Below, piece after piece: positions 1 through 8,509 of a stretch of 64,000 nucleotides of DNA. This DNA is from Candidatus Magnetobacterium casense (lineage in GTDB: Bacteria > Nitrospirota > Thermodesulfovibrionia > Thermodesulfovibrionales > Magnetobacteriaceae). Under the pieces are notes generated by a model. The model saw only the letters and a list, made by a program, of their open reading frames with translations. It made no database searches and was not told the origin of the DNA. The stretch lies in the NCBI RefSeq assembly GCF_000714715.1, contig NZ_JMFO01000016.1, forward strand, positions 1 through 64,000, read 5' to 3'. Positions within the stretch are counted from its first letter, which is position 1. Every line of letters starts with the position of its first letter. The translations under genes were made by a program, and so were the position numbers.

Positions 1-398
1 AACGCTTCATGCACTTTATCACCTATCCCATGTAGTGCATATTCAGCAAAAGCACGTGAGAATGTTGATTCTGATGGTATATCTTGTATTTTAGCAAATC
101 CACATATCTTTCTCAGATTTGGCATCGTTTTTAGAGATTCTATCAAAAGACTTGTCGTAGGGTAATTATAGACAACTTTGGCTACAAACGCTCTGCCAAT
201 TGCATACCTCTCCTTGAGTTTACGACCTATGCATTGACTGTCTACCCACCACATATGTCTTTCTATCTGAACTATCTCCAGGATTGTAACTAACTGCTTT
301 TGTTTCTTGGTTATTGAATCGGTAAGTATTTCTTCCAACTCTGGGAACAGTACCCGTTGTATATTTCCTGCTAACCATGATATACTCTCTAATAACAT
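1..398 (-). CDS. IS transposase, N-terminal part (cut by window edge)
   Basis: This is the first ~132 codons of a DDE transposase whose remainder lies left of the window. The start is the ATG at 398, preceded by an AAAAGGAG ribosome site six bases upstream. The translation contains the block PSESTFSRAFAEYA near residue 113 after an LRKICGF motif. That pattern is typical of the DUF772 (InsH-like) N-terminal domain of IS5/IS1182-type transposases. No frameshift is seen in the visible part. It implies an insertion sequence whose right end lies between about 400 and 530, although I could not pick out the terminal inverted repeat with only one end visible. Confidence 0.75.
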   Translation of the reverse strand, partial: MLLESISWLAGNIQRVLFPELEEILTDSITKKQKQLVTILEIVQIERHMWWVDSQCIGRKLKERYAIGRAFVAKVVYNYPTTSLLIESLKTMPNLRKICGFAKIQDIPSESTFSRAFAEYALHGIGDKVHEA

Positions 399-528
399 TA
401 TGTTCTCCTTTTAATCTATTATATTTAGGTGTTATATTATAGCACAAAGAGAACTAAAAAAGGTTTAGTTTAGGAGTTTTGCAAGAGGCTCAAGCTAATT
501 TATGTGTAACTTTCCGTATAGAAAAAAC

Positions 529-593
529 TTGCGTCTCATATTTTGTCTTTCATGAGACACAAACTCTTTTGTATCTCATACATGAGACGCAAA
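529..593. repeat. Four alternating half-sites ATGAGACRCAA
   Basis: Four copies of ATGAGACRCAA-like half-sites alternate in orientation at 529-539, 552-563, 567-579 and 582-593, and the last overlaps the end of the fic gene. The spacing and symmetry look like a protein operator, or the stems of a terminator hairpin. There is no T-tract of terminator type. Function unknown. Confidence 0.5.
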
Positions 594-1364
594 GAAATCA
601 TAGCCCTCCGTGATACTCAAGAGTCTGGTATAAGCAAAGGTGGATGACCTTCGCCCAGTGCTCTGAACAATTTCGCTCAAGATTTTTTTCTCTTTCAGCA
701 GGCTGAGTATCCTTGAAGCAGTTGCCTTGGGGATACCAGACTGTTTTATGAAGTCACTGCCCTTAAAGACAGGTCGTCCAAATATCCAGTCCAGCGAGTG
801 AATTGCATATTGAGAATGTGTAAGTTCAGCGAATTCTTTCTTCATTTCATTATATAGCTGCATGATGGCCGTTGCCTTGGAGCCGTTTTTGACGGCCTGC
901 TCATACACGGCTCTAAGAAAGAAAACACACCATCCCGTCCAATCATCATCCCTGGAGACTGCCAGGAGCCTGCCATAATACTCATCCCGGTTAGCTTCAA
1001 GGTATTGGCTGATATAAAACATCGGTCGTTGCAACAGACCTGCCTGATACAGAAACAGGGGGATAAGCATCCGCCCGATACGTCCGTTGCCGTCCAGAAA
1101 GGGGTGCAACGCCTCAAACTCTGCGTGCAGGATGGCCAACTGAACAATCCGGTCAACCACCTTGTCGTCGTTTACATACTTCTCCCACCGGCTCATTGCC
1201 TCGAGCAGTTTGTCGGCAGATACCGGGACAAAGGTCGCCTCCTCAATGGAGCACCCCCTGGGACCAATCCAGTTTGGCACTTGTCTGTAGAGACCTGGTG
1301 ATTTGTTGTACCCGCGGACGTTGTCCATCAATATCCTGTGTGTGCACAGACCAGTCGTTGGCAA
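576..1364 (-). CDS. Fic family protein, C-terminal part (frameshifted gene)
   Basis: This is the larger part of a Fic protein broken from its N-terminus (1328-1708) by a frameshift. It carries the complete catalytic motif HPFLDGNGRIGR at residues 87-98, which binds ATP and transfers AMP (or another nucleotide moiety) to target hydroxyls. The last ~70 residues look like a winged-helix domain (SGIPKATASRILSLL), a common Fic partner that suggests autoregulation. Read across the shift, the two parts align as one protein of about 375 residues, normal for this family. The break lies in a CA dinucleotide run near 1345, where removing two bases joins the frames. It may be a pseudogene, a slippage locus or a sequencing error. 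Confidence 0.8.
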   Translation of the reverse strand: MPTTGLCTHRILMDNVRGYNKSPGLYRQVPNWIGPRGCSIEEATFVPVSADKLLEAMSRWEKYVNDDKVVDRIVQLAILHAEFEALHPFLDGNGRIGRMLIPLFLYQAGLLQRPMFYISQYLEANRDEYYGRLLAVSRDDDWTGWCVFFLRAVYEQAVKNGSKATAIMQLYNEMKKEFAELTHSQYAIHSLDWIFGRPVFKGSDFIKQSGIPKATASRILSLLKEKKILSEIVQSTGRRSSTFAYTRLLSITEGYDFFASHV

Positions 1365-1708
1365 AGAGGCAGCTTTTGGAGCATATCAACGGCATGATTC
1401 AACGCGTTTCTGTAGCTGATGATTTCGTCAATATCTGCCCTCTTTGCGCTGGAAAACGCCTTTGACTCTCCCTCTGCCTCAAACTCAAGCACCTCCTGCA
1501 TGGTTGCCTGCGTTCCCTCGATCCTGGATGAGAGCACGGCCTCATGTGTCGTCAGGGGACTGAGCAAGACATTGGCATTTGGAATCGCCGACAGGATGCC
1601 ATCGTAGCGTGCAACCGCCGCAGAGGCAGGACCTATCAGTGCGATGATCCTCTCAAGCCCAAGTCCCGCTGGAGGGAACCTATTGTAGTGATAATCAAAT
1701 GGTGCCAT
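1328..1708 (-). CDS. Fic family protein, N-terminal part (frameshifted gene)
   Basis: This is the N-terminal part of the same Fic gene. It contains SSRIEGTQAT near residue 60, the [S/T]xxxE[G/N] inhibitory helix that in class II Fic proteins places a Glu in the ATP site and holds the enzyme off. The frame runs into a stop just after LPLCQRLVCAH. In the alternative frame that segment continues as HRILMDNVRG, which is the expected Fic sequence. The start at 1708 (MAPFDYHYNRFPP) matches the usual family N-terminus. Inhibitory helix and catalytic loop are both intact, so the frameshift is the only visible defect. Confidence 0.8.
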   Translation of the reverse strand: MAPFDYHYNRFPPAGLGLERIIALIGPASAAVARYDGILSAIPNANVLLSPLTTHEAVLSSRIEGTQATMQEVLEFEAEGESKAFSSAKRADIDEIISYRNALNHAVDMLQKLPLCQRLVCAHTGY

Positions 1709-1727
1709 CGTATACCGACGGCATTTT

Positions 1728-1826
1728 TATGGGGTCAAGGGGACTGGTACCCTTGCGGGGGGTTCTGAAGGGGGGCGGAGCCGCCCCTTTCTTTTTTTGT
1801 ATCGTATGCAATCGAAACACGCTATA
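1728..1826. repeat. GC-rich modular intergenic repeat, copy A
   Basis: This copy begins TATGGGGTCAAGGGGACTGG and ends with CAATCGAAA and GCTATA. A near-identical copy lies at 55171-55275. It includes a perfect hairpin, GGGGCGG-AG-CCGCCCC (1772-1787), followed by TTTCTTTTTTT, a good rho-independent terminator for plus-strand transcription. No plus-strand gene lies upstream here, so the terminator role is not obvious. Other copies at 17.2, 21.6, 33.4, 40.5, 54.4 and 60.8 kb share modules in different orders and orientations. Confidence 0.8.
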
Positions 1827-1843
1827 GACGCAGATACGGCAGT

Positions 1844-3037
1844 CTAACTCCTGTAGTGCGCGTTGATCCTGACGTAATCTTCCGTGAGGTCGCAGGTGAA
1901 AATCTTTGCAGCGCCCTGACCTGCGTTCATATTGATGGTTATGACAATGTCGTTCTTTTTGAAGACCTCGTAGGCCATGGAGTCGTTGTTTGCGCCGTAG
2001 CCGTCCTTGACCACCAGCACGTCATCAAAATAGACATCGACGCAGTTGGGGTCAAACGCCACGCCGGAGTATCCGATGGCGGCCATGATCCTGCCCCAGT
2101 TGGCGTCTCCGCCACAGATGGCAGTCTTGACCAGGAGGGAATTGGCCACGGTCCGTGCAAGTCTGTTGGCATCGGCATCGCTGCTTGCACCGGCGACCTT
2201 TATGGTGACAAACTTGGTGGCACCCTCGCCGTCCTTAACGCACATAACAGCCAACTCCATGAGCATTTCCTGAAGCACCGCCCTGAAGGAATAAAACCCA
2301 TACCCGTGTGCAACCACCCGCTCATTGCCGGCCTGACCGTTAGCCAGTACCAGAACGGTGTCATTGGTGCTGGTGTCGGCGTCAACGGTGATCCTGTTAA
2401 AGGTCTTATCCACGGTCTCCGTCAGGGCCAGTTGCAGGGCTGTGTGGTCGATGTTCAGGTCGGTTATGACAAAGCACAACAGCGTGGCCATATCCGGGGC
2501 TATCATGCCGGCTCCTTTTGCGATGGCCGACACGGTGGCAGTGCAGGAGCCAAGCTCTATGTCTCTGGAGACGGCCTTGGGGAAGGTGTCCGTGGTCATG
2601 ATTGCCGATGCGGCATCCAGCAACGTTCTGTTGACGGGATTGGCCAGCGACTCATGCAGTGCCGGCTTGATCCGCTCCATCGGCATTTGTACGCCAATCA
2701 CCCCGGTGGACGCCACCAGGCAGTTGTCCACGGCAATGTGCAGGGCATCGGCGACTATGGCAGACATCTCAACGGCGGCAGCAACTCCCTGACGGTCCGT
2801 GCAGGCGTTTGCGTTGCCGCTGTTTATGACAACGGCCTGCGCACAACCGTCCCTGAGCCTCTCCATATCCAGTAGGACGGGGGCGGCCTTTACCACGTTC
2901 CTTGTAAACACGCCCGCTGCCGCTGCAGGCGTCGTGGATGATATGACAACGATATCCCGGCGACCGGGAGCCTTGATTGCCGCCTCCGCCGTGGTGATTA
3001 TAAATCCCTTGGGTAGTTTGTGTTCACTCTCTTGCAC
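1844..3037 (-). CDS. argJ: Arginine biosynthesis bifunctional protein ArgJ
   Basis: Glutamate N-acetyltransferase / N-acetylglutamate synthase of arginine biosynthesis: it moves the acetyl group from N-acetylornithine to glutamate in the cyclic pathway. The 397-residue length is normal. The self-cleavage site that makes alpha and beta subunits is visible as GAGMIAPDMATLL near residue 185; cleavage is before the Thr of the AT pair, and that Thr becomes the nucleophile. STGVIGV, NSGNANACT and a C-terminal INMNAGQG block also fit the family. It starts at a GTG (3037) with AAAGGGGA upstream. No other arg gene lies next to it. It ends against repeat copy A. Confidence 0.97.
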   Translation of the reverse strand: MQESEHKLPKGFIITTAEAAIKAPGRRDIVVISSTTPAAAAGVFTRNVVKAAPVLLDMERLRDGCAQAVVINSGNANACTDRQGVAAAVEMSAIVADALHIAVDNCLVASTGVIGVQMPMERIKPALHESLANPVNRTLLDAASAIMTTDTFPKAVSRDIELGSCTATVSAIAKGAGMIAPDMATLLCFVITDLNIDHTALQLALTETVDKTFNRITVDADTSTNDTVLVLANGQAGNERVVAHGYGFYSFRAVLQEMLMELAVMCVKDGEGATKFVTIKVAGASSDADANRLARTVANSLLVKTAICGGDANWGRIMAAIGYSGVAFDPNCVDVYFDDVLVVKDGYGANNDSMAYEVFKKNDIVITINMNAGQGAAKIFTCDLTEDYVRINAHYRS

Positions 3038-3209
3038 TCTGTGTCCCCTTTATAGCAGTATTGTTACCTTAAAAATTAATGTGACAATGTCATGCTGATA
3101 TACTAAACTAAAACCATTAAAAACATCAATAACAGACTCCAACACGGCCATGGCAAGATGCTTGTAATAGTTCGGAGATTTACACCTGCGCAGGAAGGGG
3201 TCAAGGGGA

Positions 3210-3290
3210 CTGGCCCTCACTGCCCAGGAGCACCCCGGAGCTATAAAAAGGTCTGTGCGGGAGCTTTCCACGTATGCCGACGACACACTT
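3210..3290 (+). pseudogene. Remnant of an RND efflux pump gene
   Basis: This stretch encodes about 27 residues (LALTAQEHPGAIKRSV, then RELSTYAD) that match residues ~141-168 of the RND pump at 4048-7137. The protein match is almost perfect, but the DNA differs at many third positions, so it derives from an old paralogue rather than a recent copy. It directly follows a piece of the GC-rich repeat (GGGGTCAAGGGGACT, 3196-3210), and the frame is lost soon after 3290. The rest of the 3038-3339 gap shows no gene; open frames on the other strand are shadows. Confidence 0.65.
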
Positions 3291-3339
3291 TCAGGAAGAC
3301 AATCTTTACCCTCAAGGGGGTTATCCGGTTTGATCGGGG

Positions 3340-3831
3340 CTATTCGGGCCGGAAACCATAATCCATCAACTGTTCAAATGCATAGGGGCAGGTCTCAGGT
3401 AATTGTCTGGCGCTAATTCCCGTTTCAGCTTCAAATTCTCGTTTGGCTGCTATGAATCCTTTAGCAATAACGGCTTCTATATTATGTTTTAAGCTAGGGC
3501 TATCCCCAAGCAAGTACTTAATTTCGGTTCTTTGGTTACCTATTGTTGCAGTCCAAATTCCACAACGCAGTCTTGGTTGATACTGCCATTTCAGAAGGTG
3601 CATTATTAACACCGTCAATCGGCTCAACAGCTCTCGGTTGTTATTTCTGGCCATGCTCTCCAGCTCCTCTACTATATTTTCCAGGTCTATCTCCGCAAAT
3701 CTGCCCTGCCTCAGCAGGTCGGCATTATGAAACGCCCACAGGTAAAAATCAGCCTCATAGAGTGTACGACCAGGAGTGTCCTGGAGTAGTGAAGAAGCCG
3801 TAAGCGTGTCGTTAGCTGTTAAGGTATCCAT
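3340..3831 (-). CDS. DUF29 family protein
   Basis: A 163-residue protein of the DUF29 family, function unknown. Recognisable family features are the YEADFYLWAF opening, the DLENIVEELESM acidic helix, LLKWQYQP, the QRTEIKYLL block, and the closing CPYAFEQLMDYGF. DUF29 proteins are all-helical, often multicopy, and common in cyanobacteria and in bacteria rich in mobile DNA. The gene stands alone between two pieces of repeat and has no evident operon partner. Confidence 0.85.
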   Translation of the reverse strand: MDTLTANDTLTASSLLQDTPGRTLYEADFYLWAFHNADLLRQGRFAEIDLENIVEELESMARNNNRELLSRLTVLIMHLLKWQYQPRLRCGIWTATIGNQRTEIKYLLGDSPSLKHNIEAVIAKGFIAAKREFEAETGISARQLPETCPYAFEQLMDYGFRPE

Positions 3832-3883
3832 AGTTATATACTAACATTATCCATGAGAGGTGTCAAGGTGGCAAGCCAGGGCA

Positions 3884-3936
3884 GTCGCATTTGACCGGAA
3901 GAAAGAAGGGGAGCGGCTCCGCCCTCCCCTCAGACC
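3884..3936. repeat. GC-rich modular repeat, short copy
   Basis: Contains the module CAGTCGCATTTGACCG, also seen at 59837-59860 and inverted at 33466-33490, followed by GGGGAGCGGCTCCGCCCTCCCC, which forms the same GC-rich hairpin as the longer copies. It lies in the 216-bp gap between the DUF29 gene and the RND pump. A short frame starting at 3989 and ending just inside the pump gene is too short to support as a gene. Confidence 0.65.
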
Positions 3937-4047
3937 AAATGAGGTTGCCATAAGGTAGCGAGGAGTTTTTTTTAGGCTTGTTATATCAATGGCGGTAGAT
4001 GTAAAATACACCGTGAACATGAAAACGAAGGTTGAAAATCTTGAGCC

Positions 4048-7000
4048 ATGTGGTTAGCTGATACCTCCATACGGCGGCCCGTCCTTGCCACGATGTTTAT
4101 CCTTGCCCTTGTACTCTGGGGAGTCGTGAGCTATCCCGATATTGGGGTAGACCTCCTGCCGCGGGTGGACTTTCCCATTGTCAACATCACCACGAGACTG
4201 CCCGGTGCAAGCCCGGAAATCATGGACATCGATGTCACAGACAAGATCGAAGAGGCAATCAACACCATCAACGGCGTCAAGTCGATCACGTCATCGAGCT
4301 ATGAGTCCACGTCGATCACAACGGTGGAGTTCGTCCTTGACAGGGACATAAACCTGGCCGTGGCCGACGTGCGAGAAAAACTGTCGCTGGTCAGGGCACA
4401 ACTGCCCCAGGATATCAAAGAACCAACCATCGAGAAGGTTGACCCCGACGCCAATCCGGTAATGTGGTTAGCCCTCACTGCCCAGGAGCACCCGGGAGCA
4501 GTAAAGAGATCAGTACGCGAGTTATCCACGTATGCCGACGAAACACTAAAGGAACAACTCCAGAAGATAGACGGCGTTGGGGCGTTGAGTATGGCCGGTC
4601 TGCGTCTGCGGCAGGTGCGGATATGGCTGGATGCCACAAAGATGAAGGCATACGAAATCGCCTACGACGACGTGCTCAACGCCCTCAGACGTGGCAACGT
4701 CGAACTCCCCGGCGGACGGATCGAAGGCAACTCCAAGGAATACTCGATAAAGGTAAAGGGCGAATTCACACATCCCAACCAGTTTAACGACCTAATCCTG
4801 GTATCCCGCAACGGGGCCACTGTCCGCCTCAAGGACGTTGGCAGGGTCGAGGACGGTATGGAGGAAAAACGCTCTGTGGCACGCTTTAATGGCCACATGT
4901 CAGTGGGCATCGGCATACAGAAACAATCGGGGACAAACACCGTCGAGGTCGTTGACAGGGTCAAGGCGGAACTCGTAAAGATCAGAAAGACCCTGCCCCC
5001 GGGCATGTCCCTCGATATCAGCTTTGATCAGTCCACGTTTATAAAGGTATCCATCAGTGAGGTTCAACACCACCTGGTGTATGGGGGACTGTTTGCGTCG
5101 CTGGCCGTGCTCCTGTTCCTGGGCAACCTGCGCCTGACCCTGATAAGCGCAATTGCCATCCCAACGTCCATTATTTCGACCTTGGCGTTAATGAATTACT
5201 ACAAGTTTACCTTCAATAACATGACCATGTTGGCGCTGTCTCTGTGCATCGGAATCCTCATAGACGACGCCATCATCGTGATAGAGAACATCTACCGCCA
5301 CGTGGAGGCCGGCGATGACCCCGTAAAGGCATCCCACGTGGCCACCTCCGAAATCGGTATGGCCGTTGTGGCGACGACCTTTTCCATTGTGGCGATATTT
5401 CTGCCCGTGGCCTTTATGAAGGGGCTTATCGGGAGGTTCTTTTTGCAGTTTGCGTTGACCGTGGTCTTTTCCGTTTTGGTATCGATGCTCGTTTCGTTTA
5501 CGCTGACGCCCATGCTGGCGGCGAGGTTTATACGTCCGCGGCATAAACAGACGGCCCTTGGCAGGTGGTTTCACAAATGGTCTGAGGCATTGCACGGCAG
5601 TATTGAGCGCTCATACAAGGCTATGTTGATCGTGGCGCTGCGGCACAGGTTAAAGGTGCTGTTTCTAGCCGGATGTGTATTTGCCTTCAGCCTGTATATC
5701 ACGAAGTTCATAGGCAAGGAGATGGTGCCGCCGGAGGACCAGGGGCGTTTTGTGGTGCGCCTGCAGGCCCCGGTTGATTACTCGGTAGAGGCCGTTGACG
5801 GCATGTTTCAGAAGGCCGAGGAGATTGTAAGTGCAGTGGCAGAGGTCAAGACCGTGTTCTATGCTCAGGGATTTGAGATGACGGGCGAAATAAACAAGGG
5901 GTCTATGTTTATTGGGCTGCTACCCAGGGGTGAGAGAAAGAAGACCCAGGAGCAGGTAAAGGCCGATATCAGAAGACTCCTGTCCCAGGGCGTCACCGGA
6001 CTGAAGGCAACGGTTGAGGACATCTCAATCGTAGGCGGTGGATTGAGAAATGCCCCGATCCAGTTTATAGTACGTGGTGGTGACCTCAATGCCCTTAAAA
6101 CCTACATGAAGGAGATAACAGACAAGTTTTCAAAGCTGCCTGGAATCGTTGACGTTGATACCTCCTTTGAGGAGGGCAAGCCGGAGGTGCGAGTTATCAT
6201 TGACCGGGACAGGGCTGCGGAGTTGGGCGTGGACGTGGCAACGGTGGCAGAGGTCATAAACGTTCTTATTGGCGGTGAGACCGATATCACACACTACAAG
6301 GACAGCTCCAGGGGCAGACGCTATAACGTCAGGGTCAGGTTAGACCAGCAGGACAGGGCACAACCCAAGGCAATCGCAAACCTCTATGTCCGTTCCAGGA
6401 GCGGGGCACTCATAGAGTTGTCAAACCTGGTAACGGTCACAGAAGGCGCCTCAGCAACAAGCATTATCAGGGTCAACAGACAGAGGGCAATCTTTCTGTT
6501 TGCAAACCTTGAAAACATCCCAATGGGGCAGGCAACATCCCAACTGGACGAAATCGCAAACGGCGTGCTGCCCCCCGACTATACCACGATATACAAGGGG
6601 ATAGCGGAGTTCATGGGGGAGTCGTTTTATTACCTGACCGTTGCCATATTTTTGGGGGTAGTGATGGCCTACATGATACTTGCAGCGCAGTTTGAGAGCT
6701 TCATTCATCCCGTGACGGTACTGCTGGCGATGCCGTTGTCTTTTATCGGGGCATTTGGGGCGTTGTTACTGACCGGCAAGACGCTCAACATATTCAGCTT
6801 CATTGGCTTGGTCCTTCTGATGGGGCTTGTCAAGAAGAACTCCATACTCATCGTTGCCTACACCAATACGCTCAAGGAGCGCGGTTACAAGACCCATGAG
6901 GCGATAATCGAGGCAGCCCCCGTGCGTCTTCGCCCCATTATGATGACCACGGTTGCCATGATCTTTGGTATGCTACCCATAGCCATGGGCGTTGGCGAAG

Positions 7001-7137
7001 GCTCGGAGACACGCTCCCCAATGGCCATCGCCACAATCGGGGGACTTGCCACGTCGTTGTTTCTGACGCTCTTTGCCGTGCCCGCAGCATATGAGTTGTT
7101 TGATGACATGAGCACGTGGATATTTGGGAAGAAGTAA
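4048..7137 (+). CDS. RND efflux pump, inner-membrane subunit (AcrB/HAE1 type)
   Basis: A 1029-residue proton-driven resistance-nodulation-division transporter that pumps hydrophobic or amphiphilic compounds from the periplasm or inner membrane toward an outer-membrane channel. It has the usual twelve-helix pattern with two large periplasmic domains. The proton relay is intact: Asp406-Asp407 in GILIDDAIIVIENI (TM4) and Lys929-Lys930 in GLVKKNSILIV (TM10). The opening MWLADTSIRRPVLATM is typical for the family. No adaptor or TolC gene is adjacent, so it must borrow partners or has lost them; the remnant at 3210 belongs to a related pump gene. Substrate unknown. Confidence 0.93.
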   Translation: MWLADTSIRRPVLATMFILALVLWGVVSYPDIGVDLLPRVDFPIVNITTRLPGASPEIMDIDVTDKIEEAINTINGVKSITSSSYESTSITTVEFVLDRDINLAVADVREKLSLVRAQLPQDIKEPTIEKVDPDANPVMWLALTAQEHPGAVKRSVRELSTYADETLKEQLQKIDGVGALSMAGLRLRQVRIWLDATKMKAYEIAYDDVLNALRRGNVELPGGRIEGNSKEYSIKVKGEFTHPNQFNDLILVSRNGATVRLKDVGRVEDGMEEKRSVARFNGHMSVGIGIQKQSGTNTVEVVDRVKAELVKIRKTLPPGMSLDISFDQSTFIKVSISEVQHHLVYGGLFASLAVLLFLGNLRLTLISAIAIPTSIISTLALMNYYKFTFNNMTMLALSLCIGILIDDAIIVIENIYRHVEAGDDPVKASHVATSEIGMAVVATTFSIVAIFLPVAFMKGLIGRFFLQFALTVVFSVLVSMLVSFTLTPMLAARFIRPRHKQTALGRWFHKWSEALHGSIERSYKAMLIVALRHRLKVLFLAGCVFAFSLYITKFIGKEMVPPEDQGRFVVRLQAPVDYSVEAVDGMFQKAEEIVSAVAEVKTVFYAQGFEMTGEINKGSMFIGLLPRGERKKTQEQVKADIRRLLSQGVTGLKATVEDISIVGGGLRNAPIQFIVRGGDLNALKTYMKEITDKFSKLPGIVDVDTSFEEGKPEVRVIIDRDRAAELGVDVATVAEVINVLIGGETDITHYKDSSRGRRYNVRVRLDQQDRAQPKAIANLYVRSRSGALIELSNLVTVTEGASATSIIRVNRQRAIFLFANLENIPMGQATSQLDEIANGVLPPDYTTIYKGIAEFMGESFYYLTVAIFLGVVMAYMILAAQFESFIHPVTVLLAMPLSFIGAFGALLLTGKTLNIFSFIGLVLLMGLVKKNSILIVAYTNTLKERGYKTHEAIIEAAPVRLRPIMMTTVAMIFGMLPIAMGVGEGSETRSPMAIATIGGLATSLFLTLFAVPAAYELFDDMSTWIFGKK

Positions 7138-7190
7138 GAAAGGGGCGGTTTGTGGCAGGGGTGGGTGCGACAATTGAGCCACCCCTCAAA
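7138..7190. repeat. GC-rich modular repeat, degenerate copy
   Basis: Immediately after the pump stop codon lies GAAAGGGGCGGTTTGTGGCAGGGGTGGG and then GCGACAATTGAGCCACCCCTC. The GGTTTGTGGCAGGGGTG part matches, inverted, the CACCCCTGCCACAAACC part of the copy at 21607-21745. The stem GAGGGGTGG/CCACCCCTC could act as a weak terminator for the pump gene. Confidence 0.45.
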
Positions 7191-7860
7191 AGACATTAAA
7201 GTGGAGAAGTTTTGTTTCTAATGGTTTGATTGTTCTTTCAAGGTTTAAATCGCAACTAAACATATCATCGCTGAAACACTCCTTGTATTTATCAAAATAG
7301 AAACTCCTCAAGATAAATTGTATAAAGCGATTGGGTGAGAGCGGTGAACATACTGGTATACGGCAATTGTCATAGTTTCCAAGTGTTGAGTGACAGTAGG
7401 GGTGATCACATTGTATGAAATTCTCATCGCTTTTGTCATAATCGAATCTTAAGGGAAAAGGAATGACTTTTTCTGCTATAACATCAGCGAAAAGTTGATT
7501 GCCATAATGTCTTTCTTCATATGTTTCAGGGTCTGTCTGATATCTTTCTAAATCCGGGCTTGAGTAAAAAGCCAAACGATGTTTCAAAAGGTTGTTTTTC
7601 TCAAACTTGTACATCATCTGCACTATTGCACCATCTAATAAGAGAAAGTTATATTCTCTTTCCTTACGACATTCATCATATATCTCATCATACTTAAGGT
7701 TTTTCAACGTGAAGGAAATATTTTTAAATCCATACCATACAATTTCTTCGACATTGTTATTCCCCTTTTTGATAACAGGGTAATTTTGTGCTATTGAGAT
7801 AGTATTTTTTATTAACTCAATGGTAATTTTTTGTATTTGATTAAATATTTCTTTTTTCAT
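7186..7860 (-). CDS. DUF2290 domain protein
   Basis: A 224-residue protein of the DUF2290 family. The diagnostic block is CDHPYCHSTLGNYDNCRIP followed by SPLSPNRFIQFILRSFY (about residues 148-190). Its function is not established as far as I know. It begins inside the end of the helicase reading frame (20-bp overlap at 7841-7860), which points to translational coupling and a joint function. Its AT-rich composition differs from the GC-rich housekeeping genes around it and suggests horizontal transfer together with the helicase. Confidence 0.8.
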   Translation of the reverse strand: MKKEIFNQIQKITIELIKNTISIAQNYPVIKKGNNNVEEIVWYGFKNISFTLKNLKYDEIYDECRKEREYNFLLLDGAIVQMMYKFEKNNLLKHRLAFYSSPDLERYQTDPETYEERHYGNQLFADVIAEKVIPFPLRFDYDKSDENFIQCDHPYCHSTLGNYDNCRIPVCSPLSPNRFIQFILRSFYFDKYKECFSDDMFSCDLNLERTIKPLETKLLHFNVF

Positions 7861-8509
7861 TCTCTAGTAACGCAAGCAAAGCAACTTGCATGTCTTTAGG
7901 ATAATCTTCAACGTAATTTTCCCCGGATTTTATTTTTCCTATTATTTTAAGCATATCATTGAAACTGCTTATATCCTGGTTTATCTTTTGTTTTTCTGTT
8001 TCTGATAAGTCTCTATGAATAAGATTCATTTTCTCAATTTCCTTAGCTGTGGGATATCTGAATTGAAGTTCGAATGCGTTATTTTTTACTGCATTATATT
8101 CATCGATCAACATGTTCATCCTATCTCCAAGTCCACAGACCCTCACCCATGCCTTACTCCTGGTAATTGCCGTAAAGATGATGTTTCTTTTCTTTATGAG
8201 ATTAGGGTTTTGATACAGATCGCCTACAAGAGTATCACCATGGCAATAGCCGGCATTAATTATATACACCATAGCAACCTCATTACCCTTCGCACGATTG
8301 ATCCCAGTAAAGGTTATTGAGTTCTCTCTGAAAAATATATCGGCATCAAATTCTCCTGCGATATGGCTGTTTATATCATTACTCATTAATAATGAGCGAA
8401 TCATTCCCGTTTCTTTTTTAGTGGTTAGCGGGTCTGGATTTATGACAATAATATCTTGATATAAAAGCTCATCTTCTTTTATATTTTTTTTATTTGTTCT
8501 ACTATCCAT
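7841..8509 (-). CDS. UvrD/NERD-type helicase, C-terminal part (frameshifted gene)
   Basis: This is the C-terminal part of the helicase encoded at 8479-9966, in another frame. It carries late superfamily 1 motifs: DIIVINPDP, then FTGINRAKGNEVAMVYI (motif V-like), and FTAITRSKAWVRVCG (motif VI, with the arginine that contacts ATP). The true junction is in an A8 run at ~8487-8494: one extra A joins EQIKK to NIKEDELLY in a continuous frame. The ATG of this piece therefore lies within the preceding frame and is probably not a natural start. The tail of about 60 residues is helical and charged. Confidence 0.8.
   Translation of the reverse strand: MDSRTNKKNIKEDELLYQDIIVINPDPLTTKKETGMIRSLLMSNDINSHIAGEFDADIFFRENSITFTGINRAKGNEVAMVYIINAGYCHGDTLVGDLYQNPNLIKKRNIIFTAITRSKAWVRVCGLGDRMNMLIDEYNAVKNNAFELQFRYPTAKEIEKMNLIHRDLSETEKQKINQDISSFNDMLKIIGKIKSGENYVEDYPKDMQVALLALLENEKRNI

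Noticed and set aside
1856-2875. Long plus-strand open frame (339 codons) opposite argJ
   Set aside because: It is the antisense shadow of a well-supported argJ, with His/Gly-rich composition and no family features.
3050-3286. Minus-strand open frame of 78 codons
   Set aside because: It is the antisense of the RND gene remnant and repeat; a similar antisense frame appears opposite the intact pump.
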